Assembly (NCBI GenBank): GCA_003131945.1
Contig: PKWD01000304.1
Span: 1,192 to 12,048, forward strand
Source of the DNA: Acidimicrobiaceae bacterium
GTDB lineage: Bacteria; Actinomycetota; Acidimicrobiia; Acidimicrobiales; UBA8190
Direction of reading: 5' to 3'
Length of the DNA stretch: 10,857 bases
Shown: piece by piece, positions 1 to 7,058 of the stretch
Position numbering within the stretch: position 1 is the first letter of the stretch
Layout: each line of letters starts with the position of its first letter
Translations under genes and position numbers: made by a program
The notes under the pieces: generated by a model
Database searches by the model: none
Told to the model about the DNA's origin: nothing
What the model saw: only the letters and a program-made list of their open reading frames with translations

Positions 1-659
1 GCCTCCTCGTGGACGACCAGCTCGTGCACGAGCCGGGAGCGGTCCGTACCGAGGTGCTCGGCCACCGTTTCCGCGTCAGCGCCGCTGTGTTCTGGCAGGG
101 CCATCCGGGCGCGGCGGCTCTTCTCGGTCAGGTCGTCCGCAAGCTTGTCGAATCGTGCGAAGGACGGCGGGTGGCGGACCTCTTTGCCGGGGCAGGGCTG
201 TTCTCCGTCCTGCTCGCCGGTCGCGTCGGGCCGACCGGGGACGTCCTCGCCGTCGAGCGCGATCCCCATGCCGCCGCCGATCTGGCCGTAAACACCGCCG
301 GCATGGTGAATGTGCGGGTGGTGAGGGCGTCGGTGTCTCCTGCTCTCGTCGACACCGGCCTCAACGACCCTCAGGTGGTCGTGCTCGACCCACCTCGCCA
401 GGGAGCCGGCGTGGCGGTGATGGAAGGACTGGTCCGCCTCGGAGCGCTCGAGCGGATCGTGTACGTGTCGTGCGATTCGGCTTCTTTCGCCCGTGACCTG
501 CGGGCCGTTCTTGACGCTGGTTGGACGCTCGCGTCGCTCCGGGCATTCGACCTGTTCCCGATGACCGAGCACGTGGAGCTGGTCGCCGCCCTCGATGCTC
601 CCAGGCGGTCCGACTTGGTCGGAGCACAAGAAACCCGACAACTACCGCCTCAATCGTGA
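1..659 (+). CDS. TrmA/RlmD-type class I RNA (uracil-5-)methyltransferase, 3' part
   Basis: The frame is open to base 1, so the gene starts upstream; the GTG at 9 is only the first internal start codon. Numbering from that GTG, the visible part is the SAM-dependent catalytic domain of the TrmA/RumA family, which methylates C5 of uridine in tRNA or rRNA. I see the entry motif [12 protein letters not shown] (19-30), SAM motif [11 protein letters not shown] (57-66), motif IV DPPR (127-130), the catalytic cysteine motif [14 protein letters not shown] (C155) and [10 protein letters not shown] (181-190) with its conserved Glu. These are the diagnostic family motifs in the correct order. The N-terminal TRAM domain and any Fe-S cysteines would lie outside the window, so the exact substrate (tRNA U54 or a 23S rRNA site) cannot be assigned. 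The last 18 bases overlap the 3' end of the convergent copper ATPase gene. Confidence 0.9.
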   Translation, partial: LLVDDQLVHEPGAVRTEVLGHRFRVSAAVFWQGHPGAAALLGQVVRKLVESCEGRRVADLFAGAGLFSVLLAGRVGPTGDVLAVERDPHAAADLAVNTAGMVNVRVVRASVSPALVDTGLNDPQVVVLDPPRQGAGVAVMEGLVRLGALERIVYVSCDSASFARDLRAVLDAGWTLASLRAFDLFPMTEHVELVAALDAPRRSDLVGAQETRQLPPQS

Positions 660-3389
660 CAACACGGCAAAGCTCACCGGCTGTCTCCCGACGTCGGCCC
701 TCACACTGAAGCGCCAGCTGCCGGCGCGGAGAACGGTATAGGCGACAAAGTGGCCCTCGCTGAGGCGCGCCGGGCGGAGCGTGAGCGGCTGGCCGCCCGG
801 GCGGGTGGCCGTGATCGAGACTTGCTCCGCCGAGGCCGCCCGGCCGGCGCGCAGGAATATCAAGTGGAAGGCGTTCACGCCCGGAGTGCCGGGGGAGAGG
901 TAGATCTCGGCGACGCGGCCGCCCGGCAGGGAGAGCTCTGTGATGCTCGGCAGCACCGGCAGGAGAGACTGCCCGCGGGCAGGCGACAGCGCCTCGGCGC
1001 CCGCCGTGGCGCCACCGAAGACGGCGATCGGGAGGGCGATGGAGAGGGCGAGCGTCCACGCCGGGCGCCGCGTCCTCGGCCCGCGTATCTGTCCGAGCCC
1101 ACCGCGGCCAAGGTGCAGGAGGCGCAGGCTGTTCAGGACGACGATGAGGCTCGAGAGGCCCATGGCGCAGGCAGCGACGAGGGGATCGAGCAGGCCGGCG
1201 GCTGCGAGCGGCAGGGCAGCCACGTTGTACCCGACCGCCCAGCCGAAGTTCTGGTGGATCGTCGCCAGTGTCGAGCGCGCAATGCCGATCGCCGCCGGCA
1301 CGCCTTCGAGGTCGTTCCCGAGCAGGCCGACATCGCTCGCGGCGAGAGCTGCTTCTGCCCCGCTTCCCACCGCGCAGCCGACGTCGGCCACGGCGAGCGC
1401 CGGCGCATCGTTGGTGCCGTCGCCGACCATGACGACGTGACGGCCGGCTGACTGCAGGTTCCGGAGCACCTCCAGCTTGCCGGCCGGGCTGAGCCCGCTG
1501 CGGGCGTCGTCGAGATGGAGGGCGGCGGCGACGGCTGCCACGGCCGGAGCGCTGTCGCCGCTCAGCAGCACTGATGCCAGGCCCATAGCGTGAAGATGGG
1601 CGACAGTTGGGGCGGCCCCGGGACGTAGCGGCGTGGCGACGGCGATCGCACCGGCGACGATCTGCTCGTCCAACAAGGCCACGACGGTCTCGCCATACGA
1701 CTCGCGCTCCGCCACCCAGTGCTCGAGCGGGGGAGGCAGGACGACACTGCCTCTCCGGACGACTGACACGCTTCGTCCTCCGACGATCCCTGAGATGCCC
1801 GTGCCCGGCACCTCCTCGATGCCGGTCGCCTCATCGACGACAGATCCGCTGCCGTCGGCGGCGGCTTCCCGGATGGCCAGGGCGAGCGGGTGGGTGCTCT
1901 CGGCCTCGACGGCGGCAGCCAGCTGCAGCACGGCGCGAGAAGCGACGGCCGTCGAGCCGGTGGGGCGACCGGGCGGCTCGAGCGCCTCGGACGGCCTGAC
2001 GGAGGCGACGACGCCGGTCACGCGGGCAAAGCGCTCCGTGAGCGTGCCCGTCTTGTCGAAGGCGACGAGATCTGCCCGGGCCAGTCTCTCGAGGGCGTCA
2101 CCGCTGCGGATGAGGATGCCGAGGGACGAGGCCCGGCCACTGCCGACCATCATTGCCACCGGCGTGGCGAGCCCCATCGCGCACGGGCAGGCGACGAGCA
2201 GGAGGGCGATGGCGCTTAGCACGGCAGTGCCGAAGTTGCCGTCGGCGAGCCACCACCCGAGAAACGTCGCCGCCGCCCCGACGAGGATCAGCGGCACGAA
2301 GACCGAGCTCACCCGGTCGGCGATCTTCTGCAGGGGTGCCTTGTCCCGTTGAGCCTGCTCAACGAGGCGTTGCAGACGGCTCAGCACCGATTCGGCGGCG
2401 ACCGAGCTGACCTGCACGACGAGGGCGGCGTTGCCGTTCCGGGTGCCGCCTGTGACGCTGCTCCGCGGCCCGCGCTCGACCGGGAGCGGCTCGCCAGTGA
2501 GCATGGACTCGTCGACGGCCGACCATCCGCTCACCACCTCGCCGTCGAGAGGAACCGTCTCCCCGGCCCGGACCCGGACGAGAGCACCGACCGGAATGCT
2601 CTCCGGCGCCACGAGCTCACCCTGATCGTCAGCCGGAGCCGATACCACCCGCGCCGTCGGAGGCCGCAGACCGAGCAGCGAGTGCATGGCCAGCGCGGCG
2701 CGCCGGCGGGCCTTGGCCTCGATGGCCCGGCCCGTGACGAGGATGGCCACGATCAGCGGAGCCATGACCCCGTGCAGCCGCGCCGCGAACTCGCCCCCAC
2801 CGCCGAGGTGGTAGTGCTGTCCGTGCAGGGCGATGGCCTCCACCGCGCTCACGGCCAGGGCGGCCAATGTACCCAGGGCTATGAGGGTGTCCATGCTCGT
2901 CGCACCCCGTCGCAGCAACCGGACCGTGGTCCGCAAGAACGGCCAGCCGCCGGCGATCTCCACCACCACGGCCAGGATGAGCACGATCCACCCGTCCACC
3001 GCGCTCCCCGCCTCGGGCGCCACCAGGGCGACGGCGAAGGCGGCCAGGGCCAGCGGCCACGAGATGGCCGCCCGCAGGCCCCAATGATCCGACCGCTCAC
3101 CGACGACGGCGCCGTCATCCTCCTCGACCGGTGCGGCGCTGTAGCCGGCCCCGTCCACCGCGCCGCACAGATCGTCGACCCCGACCGTGGCCGGGTCATA
3201 GGCGACGAAGGCCCGCGTCGTGGCCAGGTTCACCGACGCGCTCACCACGCCCACCTGATCAGCCAGGGCGCCCTCGATGCGCGCCGCACAGGCGCTGCAG
3301 TGCATTCCGCCCAGTGAGAGCTCGGCCGTGACCAGCCGGCGCTCCCCGGCCTCGGTCTCCGGCCACGGACTCGAAGGGACGGTGAGCAT
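642..3389 (-). CDS. copA: Copper-translocating P1B-type ATPase with C-terminal CopD/YtkA-like domain
   Basis: Membrane ATPase that exports Cu(I). The frame is open up to a GTG at 3479, but the first 30 residues from there resemble nothing and have no clear ribosome site. I prefer the ATG at 3389, preceded by GGGAGG at short spacing (915 residues). Numbered from the GTG at 3479, it shows one HMA domain with GGMHCSAC (57-64), transmembrane helices from about 138, the phosphatase loop TGEP (328-331), CPC (431-433) in the transport helix, phosphorylation site DKTGT (475-479), the HP dipeptide (530-531), GDGTNDAP (686-693), and the copper-site YN (751-752) and MGLSS (773-777). After the last helix pair come about 150 extra residues: one more helix (around 808-826), then a beta-rich domain with GVNAFHL (867-873) and [19 protein letters not shown] (908-926), like the C-terminus of CopD/YcnJ proteins. 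The usual Asp of the D-x-L-R motif is Thr (ATPLRP). It is divergent from the DoxX-Rieske gene, sharing a short intergenic region in which I saw no clear CsoR-type operator. Confidence 0.93.
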   Translation of the reverse strand: MLTVPSSPWPETEAGERRLVTAELSLGGMHCSACAARIEGALADQVGVVSASVNLATTRAFVAYDPATVGVDDLCGAVDGAGYSAAPVEEDDGAVVGERSDHWGLRAAISWPLALAAFAVALVAPEAGSAVDGWIVLILAVVVEIAGGWPFLRTTVRLLRRGATSMDTLIALGTLAALAVSAVEAIALHGQHYHLGGGGEFAARLHGVMAPLIVAILVTGRAIEAKARRRAALAMHSLLGLRPPTARVVSAPADDQGELVAPESIPVGALVRVRAGETVPLDGEVVSGWSAVDESMLTGEPLPVERGPRSSVTGGTRNGNAALVVQVSSVAAESVLSRLQRLVEQAQRDKAPLQKIADRVSSVFVPLILVGAAATFLGWWLADGNFGTAVLSAIALLLVACPCAMGLATPVAMMVGSGRASSLGILIRSGDALERLARADLVAFDKTGTLTERFARVTGVVASVRPSEALEPPGRPTGSTAVASRAVLQLAAAVEAESTHPLALAIREAAADGSGSVVDEATGIEEVPGTGISGIVGGRSVSVVRRGSVVLPPPLEHWVAERESYGETVVALLDEQIVAGAIAVATPLRPGAAPTVAHLHAMGLASVLLSGDSAPAVAAVAAALHLDDARSGLSPAGKLEVLRNLQSAGRHVVMVGDGTNDAPALAVADVGCAVGSGAEAALAASDVGLLGNDLEGVPAAIGIARSTLATIHQNFGWAVGYNVAALPLAAAGLLDPLVAACAMGLSSLIVVLNSLRLLHLGRGGLGQIRGPRTRRPAWTLALSIALPIAVFGGATAGAEALSPARGQSLLPVLPSITELSLPGGRVAEIYLSPGTPGVNAFHLIFLRAGRAASAEQVSITATRPGGQPLTLRPARLSEGHFVAYTVLRAGSWRFSVRADVGRQPVSFAVLSRLRR

Positions 3390-3595
3390 GGCCTCCCAAG
3401 CGTAGTGGCCGGCCCTTCTGGCCTGACCGTCGGCGCTCCGCCGCTGACCGAACTGCACCGGTGACAAGGACCTCACCACCGTGGCCCGCGGTCGCCGCCG
3501 AAGGTGGCGTCGGTAAACTGCCGTGGCTCGGGGCCGACGTCGATGTCGCCATCAGACGTCGCCGGGGCGTCACCTAGCGCCGTTCAGGGAGCGAG

Positions 3596-4648
3596 ATGAC
3601 ATCCAATCAGCGCCAATGGATCGGACCTTCCCCGTCCTCGGCCTCGGCCGGCTGGGCCCTGCTCCCGCTCCGGGCCTTCATCGGTTTCACCTTCACCTTC
3701 GCCGGCCTGCAGAAGCTGGCCAATCCCGGGTTCTTCGACGCCAACAACCCAACCTCCTTCCAGTCCCAATTAAAGGAAGCCGCCCACTCGAGTCCCATCC
3801 ACGGCCTGGTCGGCCCCCTCCAGCACATCGCCGTCCCCGTCGGCGTCATCCTCGCCCTCGGGGAACTGGCCGCCGGCATCGGTACCTTGCTCGGCCTCTG
3901 GGCCCGGATCGCCGCCATCGGCGGGATGGTGCTGTCACTCAGCCTGTTCCTCACCGTCAGCTTCCACGCCAGCCCCTATTACACCGGCTCTGACATCGTC
4001 TTCCTCTTCGCCTGGGTTCCTCTCCTGGTGGCCGGATCCGGCGGAGTCCTTTCCGTCGACGCCTTCCTGGCGGCCCGGGCCCGTCCCCGCTCCCGGTCGC
4101 CACGACCGACGTTGACGGCGGCGGCCGACCGCGTCGAGCTCGACCGCCGCTCCTTCGCCCTGAAGACCGTGGCCCTCGGCACCGCCGGCGCCCTCGGCCT
4201 CTTCCTCGCCGGCCTGGCCGCCGGTGTGGGACGGCTCGTCGGCCACTACTCCGACGAGGCCGGTGCCTCGGCCACCAACACCGGGACGAGCGCCACGCCG
4301 GCGACAACAGCGAAGCCCGGGCCGACGAACACCACCCCCCCGGGGAAGAAGGTGTTCCCCGCCAGCACCGTAGCGCTCGGCGGATCGGCCACCTTCAACG
4401 ATCCGAAGACCGGGGAACCGGCCGTGGTCGTCCAGCCGAGCGCCGGCTCCTTCGTGGCCTTCGACGCCATCTGCCCCCACGAAGGATGCACCGTCGCCTA
4501 CGCCGCGCCCGACAAGCTCTTCATCTGCCCCTGCCACGGTTCGCGCTTCAACGGCGAGACCGGCGCTGTCGAGAACGGCCCGGCCACCCGGGGTCTCACC
4601 CCCATCTCCATCGCCGAAGGGCCCGACGGCAACCTGTACGCCGTCTGA
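3596..4648 (+). CDS. DoxX-like membrane domain fused to a Rieske [2Fe-2S] domain
   Basis: 350 residues from the ATG at 3596, preceded by AGGGAG with a 4-base spacer. Residues about 15-160 form a DoxX/DoxD-type membrane domain: four hydrophobic segments with FIGFTFTFAGLQKLANP near the start and the typical charged GE at 89-90. A linker contains a twin-arginine-like motif, DRRSFALK (183-190), followed by a hydrophobic stretch (191-211), then a Thr/Pro/Ala-rich low-complexity spacer (222-250). The C-terminus is a Rieske domain: C293-x-H295 and C311-x2-H314 are the cluster ligands, and C298 and C313 are placed to form the usual disulfide. The likely role is a membrane-anchored electron-transfer protein with the Rieske domain outside the cytoplasm, feeding or draining the quinone pool. 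DoxD homologues belong to thiosulfate:quinone oxidoreductase, but no partner subunit is visible, so the substrate is unknown. A hairpin follows the stop directly. Confidence 0.88.
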   Translation: MTSNQRQWIGPSPSSASAGWALLPLRAFIGFTFTFAGLQKLANPGFFDANNPTSFQSQLKEAAHSSPIHGLVGPLQHIAVPVGVILALGELAAGIGTLLGLWARIAAIGGMVLSLSLFLTVSFHASPYYTGSDIVFLFAWVPLLVAGSGGVLSVDAFLAARARPRSRSPRPTLTAAADRVELDRRSFALKTVALGTAGALGLFLAGLAAGVGRLVGHYSDEAGASATNTGTSATPATTAKPGPTNTTPPGKKVFPASTVALGGSATFNDPKTGEPAVVVQPSAGSFVAFDAICPHEGCTVAYAAPDKLFICPCHGSRFNGETGAVENGPATRGLTPISIAEGPDGNLYAV

Positions 4649-4652
4649 CGCT

Positions 4653-4675
4653 CCCCCGGCCGGGAGTGCCGGGGG
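4653..4675 (+). terminator. GC hairpin after the DoxX-Rieske gene
   Basis: Perfect 8-base inverted repeat CCCCCGGC (4653-4660) / GCCGGGGG (4668-4675) with a 7-base loop, starting 4 bases after the stop codon. There is no following T-run, which is common for terminators in high-GC actinobacteria. Position and stability support transcription termination, but function is inferred. Confidence 0.6.
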
Positions 4676-5113
4676 TCAAGATCAATTTCACGGCCACCCT
4701 GACGGATCCGTGCCCCAACGCCCGCAGTCACCAAGCCCAAGGGAGTGACCGTGATCGGAGGAACCGTCACCGGTTCCGGGTGTTACAAGCCATGGCCGGT
4801 GGTGCCAGTTCCTGCGCCAACTTCGATGGTCCCTACGTCGTGGGCAAGATCACCGTCACCGTGACGTGGACGACCACCGGACCACCGATCGCCACTACGC
4901 CGATCGTCTACAAGAACAACCCGGCCACCGCCAGCGGATCCCCACCGACACCATCGATCTGCTCGCCCCCCGGGGACGGCGACGAAGTCAGGATCGTCCA
5001 CCGCTCCGGCGACGAACAACACCACCGAGATCGCCACCGACCTTCCCGCTCCGCCGTGCGGACCGGGACCGTTCTCGAGCTTCCACATCCTCGGGGGCTT
5101 CGTTCTCGTCTAG
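4666..5113 (+). pseudogene. Degraded gene for a secreted/extracytoplasmic protein of unknown function
   Basis: No single frame is open, but joining frames gives one continuous, low-complexity beta-rich protein. The pieces are VKINFTATLTDPCPNA (frame of 4675), then VTKPKGVTVIGGTVTGSG (frame of 4727), then SSCANFDGPYVVGKITVTV and TWTTTGPPIATTPIVYKNN (frame of 4792), then PTDTIDLLAP (frame of 4944), and finally ATNNTTEIATDLPAPPCG through FHILGGFVLV and a TAG at 5111-5113 (frame of 4976). Thr/Val-rich strands with scattered cysteines are typical of exported actinobacterial proteins. The four frame changes lie near 4720-4726, 4787-4792, 4941-4943 and 4968-4972; three of them are in C runs and fit single-base indels. 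There is no signal peptide or start: the 5' end abuts the Rieske gene and its hairpin, so it is truncated as well. I do not recognise the family. Confidence 0.7.
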
Positions 5114-5138
5114 GGGACCGGACTGCCGGAGTTCCCGG

Positions 5139-5178
5139 GGGGGAGGGTTCGCCCGGTAGCCTGGGCGGACCCTCCCCC
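5139..5178. terminator. Long GC-rich inverted repeat upstream of csrA
   Basis: Left arm GGGGGAGGGTTCGCCC (5139-5154) pairs with GGGCGGACCCTCCCCC (5163-5178) around an 8-base loop: 16 pairs, one of them a G-U wobble. It begins 25 bases after the pseudogene's TAG. It could be the terminator of the upstream unit (no T-run) or a stable structure at the 5' end of the csrA transcript. The sequence does not decide between these, because I see no clear promoter between it and csrA. Confidence 0.6.
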
Positions 5179-5191
5179 TGCGGAGGCCATC

Positions 5192-5234
5192 TCACATCTC
5201 AAGGATGAGACGCTGTCACATCTCAAGGAAGAGA
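5192..5234 (+). promoter_or_regulatory. Tandem CsrA-binding-like hairpins in the csrA leader (14-base direct repeat)
   Basis: TCACATCTCAAGGA occurs at 5192-5205 and again at 5216-5229, offset by 24 bases. In RNA each copy can fold: TCTCA/TGAGA (5197-5201 with 5206-5210) enclosing loop AGGA, and TCTC/GAGA (5221-5224 with 5231-5234) enclosing loop AAGGAA. CsrA is known to bind A(N)GGA motifs in the loops of short hairpins, often two sites bridged by one dimer, with one site over the Shine-Dalgarno region. Here the second hairpin covers AAGGAAGAGAGGG, the ribosome-binding stretch of the csrA GTG at 5242. This makes translational autorepression by CsrA the natural reading (inference). Confidence 0.65.
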
Positions 5235-5241
5235 GGGCGCG

Positions 5242-5511
5242 GTGTTAGTTCTCGGCCGTTGTGTCGGTGAAGGCATCATGATCGGCCACGACATCAAGGT
5301 CACCGTTCTCGTCGTCGCCGGCGACAAGGTGCGTATCGGTATCGACGCCCCCTTGGAGGTCGAGGTGCACCGCGAAGAGGTCTACCTCGAGATCCAAGAG
5401 GCCAATGTCCAGGGCGCCTCGACCTCCACCGAAGCCGTGGCCGGGCTCACGGCCGCCCTGCAGGACGCTCAGGCTCCGGACAGCGGCGCCAGCGGTTCGG
5501 CCGCCCGGTAG
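5242..5511 (+). CDS. csrA: CsrA carbon storage/flagellin translational regulator
   Basis: RNA-binding homodimer that represses or stabilises mRNAs by binding GGA in leader hairpins. The start is the GTG at 5242, preceded by GAGAGGG (5231-5237). The first about 55 residues match the family end to end: [15 protein letters not shown] (1-15), [18 protein letters not shown] and [11 protein letters not shown]. The RNA-contacting Arg6 and Arg44 are present; Arg7, usual in many homologues, is Cys. At 89 residues it is longer than the usual 60-75. The last about 34 residues are an Ala/Ser/Gln-rich tail, the end of which is encoded antisense to the fliW 3' end (43-base overlap). fliW, which encodes the CsrA antagonist, is usually in the same operon; here it is convergent and broken. 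Confidence 0.92.
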   Translation: MLVLGRCVGEGIMIGHDIKVTVLVVAGDKVRIGIDAPLEVEVHREEVYLEIQEANVQGASTSTEAVAGLTAALQDAQAPDSGASGSAAR

Positions 5512-5859
5512 CTCGACTGGTACTGCACCACCTGGGCGGCCGCCCGCGTGCGGCGGTTCACCACCAGGGGGCCCGAGGAGGTTGGCCGTGGGCGGACGGC
5601 CGAGCGTGACGCTGGCCAGCACCATGGCGTCGTCGGCCGACTCCAATCCGAGAGTGGCCACGTGCTGCTCATCGAACTCGATCGTGTAGTCGGGGAAAAA
5701 CGTTCCCGGTGCCACCAGCACGAAGCTGATCCCGGTTTCGCTGACCGATCGCATGACGCAGAAAGGTTGGAGCTCCGGCGCCAGTGTCTCCAGCCGGAAT
5801 TGGCGCGACGCCAGGTATCCCGGAATACCTCCACCGAAGTCGAGCACGGCGCCGTCTTC
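5469..5859 (-). pseudogene. fliW: fliW, flagellar assembly factor / CsrA antagonist, truncated and frameshifted
   Basis: FliW binds CsrA and flagellin and couples flagellar assembly to translation. On the minus strand, from 5859 the frame reads EDGAVLDFGGGIPGY, then FVLVAPGTFFPDYTIEFDE, then PTANLLGP, all family hallmarks. At the G run 5567-5571 (C5 on the coding strand) the family continuation, LVVNRRTRAAAQVVQYQ to a TGA at 5471-5469, is in another frame. Removing one base of that run restores TANLLGP-LVVNRRTR exactly. At the 5' end an in-frame TGA (5862-5860) lies directly before E-D-G-A, and the usual first 10-15 residues are missing. The plus-strand glycosyltransferase remnant begins at about 5868, which places a rearrangement junction at 5859-5868. 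The longest intact frame starts at a GTG (5847) but changes to unrelated residues after the indel. The homopolymer change could be a sequencing error; the missing 5' end could not. Confidence 0.8.
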
Positions 5860-5867
5860 TCACCGGG

Positions 5868-6198
5868 TGGCACTTTGATGTCGTCGTCGTCAGCCCCTGG
5901 TCGACGGCCGAGATTGTCCTCGACCAGATACGGCGCTACGCGCCCCGTGCCGCTGTCATCGTCGACACCAACGACATCCACTTCCTGCGGCTGCAGAGGG
6001 CTGCCGCTCTGTCGGATTCGCCGCCAACGACTATATTCTGACTGCGACCTCTGGCAACGACTACGCGAGGGCGGTCGCGCCCATGCGATCAGCCACTTCG
6101 GCATCGATCGCATGCGCAAAGGCGTGTCCGAGATGCTTGAGGGAATGCCGGCGACCGCATCCGTTGCCGTCCGTTCGGCGCTGTCCACTGCCCCCTGA
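5868..6198 (+). pseudogene. Glycosyltransferase (GT4-like) remnant with internal deletion
   Basis: Two pieces of one protein type lie side by side in different frames. The first (frame of 5868, to about 6010) reads FDVVVVSPWSTAEIVLDQI, RRYAPRAAVIVDTNDIHFLR, LQRAAAL, like the N-terminal Rossmann part of glycosyltransferases that carry DT-D-HFLR after an RRYAPRA segment. The second (frame of 6028, to TGA 6196-6198) reads RLYSDCDLWQRLREGGRAHA, ISHFGIDRMRKGVSEMLEGM, the classic C-terminal end of GT4/Glycos_transf_1 enzymes. The whole middle, including the nucleotide-sugar binding region, is absent, with the join near 6010-6030, and the N-terminus is lost at the junction with fliW. Glycosyltransferases are common in flagellar clusters, so flagellin glycosylation is a reasonable guess for the ancestor. 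The family assignment is by motif recognition only. Confidence 0.65.
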
Positions 6199-6251
6199 GC
6201 CCGGGACCCATCCGCGAAACCAAGGTGACGTCTCAATAATGTAGAGATGGC

Positions 6252-6668
6252 GTGGACCTGAATATCCAAGTGAGTGACGCTTCTGGGGCGGCACTGGTGT
6301 CCCTGGTCGGGGAGCTGGGCCCCGCCACGGCGCCTTCTTTTGGGAAGGCTCTCGATCACCTGTGTGAGAAGGCCCGGCCCGTCATGGTGGACCTTCAGGG
6401 GGTCACCCGGATCGACGGACTGGGCCTCAGTATTCTCGTTCAAGCCTTCCGTCTGCTCCGTCAGCACGACTGCGCCCTGATCATCGTGGCGCCGCCACCG
6501 GGTGTCCGGAAGGTCATGTACGAGAGCGGTGTCGAGGACTTCATGCCGATTTGCCGGACCCTTGAAGAGGCGGCGGCACTCATCACGATTCTCAAGAGGC
6601 AGTCCACCGACACCCACAGTCCAGCCTCGCAGCCCGCGACACCGGCAGAAGGCGGCGGACAGAACTGA
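6252..6668 (+). CDS. STAS-domain anti-anti-sigma-factor-like protein lacking the phosphoserine
   Basis: 138 residues from the GTG at 6252; the ribosome site is weak. Residues 3-113 form a STAS domain: strand ALVSLVGELG (14-23), P24-A-T-A-P28 before helix 1, DLQGVTRIDGLGLSILVQA (47-65), and ALIIVAPPPGVRKVMYESG (in 75-95). SpoIIAA/RsbV-type proteins bind an anti-sigma kinase and are switched by phosphorylation of the second Ser in D-S-S/T-G-L. The aligned stretch here is D55-G56-L57-G58-L59, so both positions are non-phosphorylatable. It may be a constitutively active antagonist, or a STAS module with another partner. The last about 22 residues are a Ser/Pro/Gly-rich tail. No kinase or sigma factor lies next to it. 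Confidence 0.85.
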   Translation: MDLNIQVSDASGAALVSLVGELGPATAPSFGKALDHLCEKARPVMVDLQGVTRIDGLGLSILVQAFRLLRQHDCALIIVAPPPGVRKVMYESGVEDFMPICRTLEEAAALITILKRQSTDTHSPASQPATPAEGGGQN

Positions 6669-7058
6669 CGCTCTAACGGCTTCGGTAGTGACGTTCCAGC
6701 GCGATCCTGTGGTCTTCCATTGTGAGCGGCGGCTTAATCCCGCTTTGATGCTGACCTGGCAGCATTGGAGCCCGAGGACCCGCACGAGGAATTCCGCATG
6801 AATGCACGGATCATCGTTCTGGCCCACAAACCAGCCATCTGACGGTCCCGACGATTGCCGTTCGAACGGAAGACACCCCCCAATCTTCTCATCAGACCAA
6901 ATAGCATCCACGGCTGATGCCCTGTGGGATCGCGTCCACCACTTTGCTCGCGTAATTGCTCACAATGGTGACATGCACAATGGAGCCCTGGTCCGGTTTC
7001 CGACTGACCCAGGGTACGCGACATCACCTCCTGCTCTCTCGGAAGTCAAGTTCTTGAC
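6669..7058. other. 390-base gap with a possible gene remnant, no complete gene
   Basis: No complete gene is recognisable and GC is lower than in the flanks. The best protein-like stretch is 6738-6842 (+), bounded by TAA and TGA. It reads RFDADLAALEPEDPHEEFR then MNARIIVLAHKPAI. Its internal ATG (6798) is preceded by GAGGA at good spacing. It could be a remnant of a larger protein or a 14-residue leader peptide; I do not recognise it. The rest shows no convincing structure. Confidence 0.3.

Noticed and set aside
642..659. 18-base overlap of the methyltransferase and copper ATPase 3' ends as a regulatory element
   Set aside because: Short convergent overlaps are common in compact genomes and nothing else marks this one.
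3536..3560. Two GACGTC hexamers 19 bases apart between copA and the DoxX-Rieske gene as an operator
   Set aside because: Hexamers of this kind are frequent by chance at this GC content, and they do not resemble a known copper-regulator site.
5205..5270. 21-codon frame starting at the ATG within the first csrA-leader hairpin and overlapping the csrA start
   Set aside because: It has no ribosome site of its own, and the ATG is part of the hairpin motif. It is most likely incidental.
5469..6911. 480-codon minus-strand open frame
   Set aside because: Only its last about 35 codons resemble a protein (the FliW tail). The rest is antisense to the STAS gene and the glycosyltransferase remnant.
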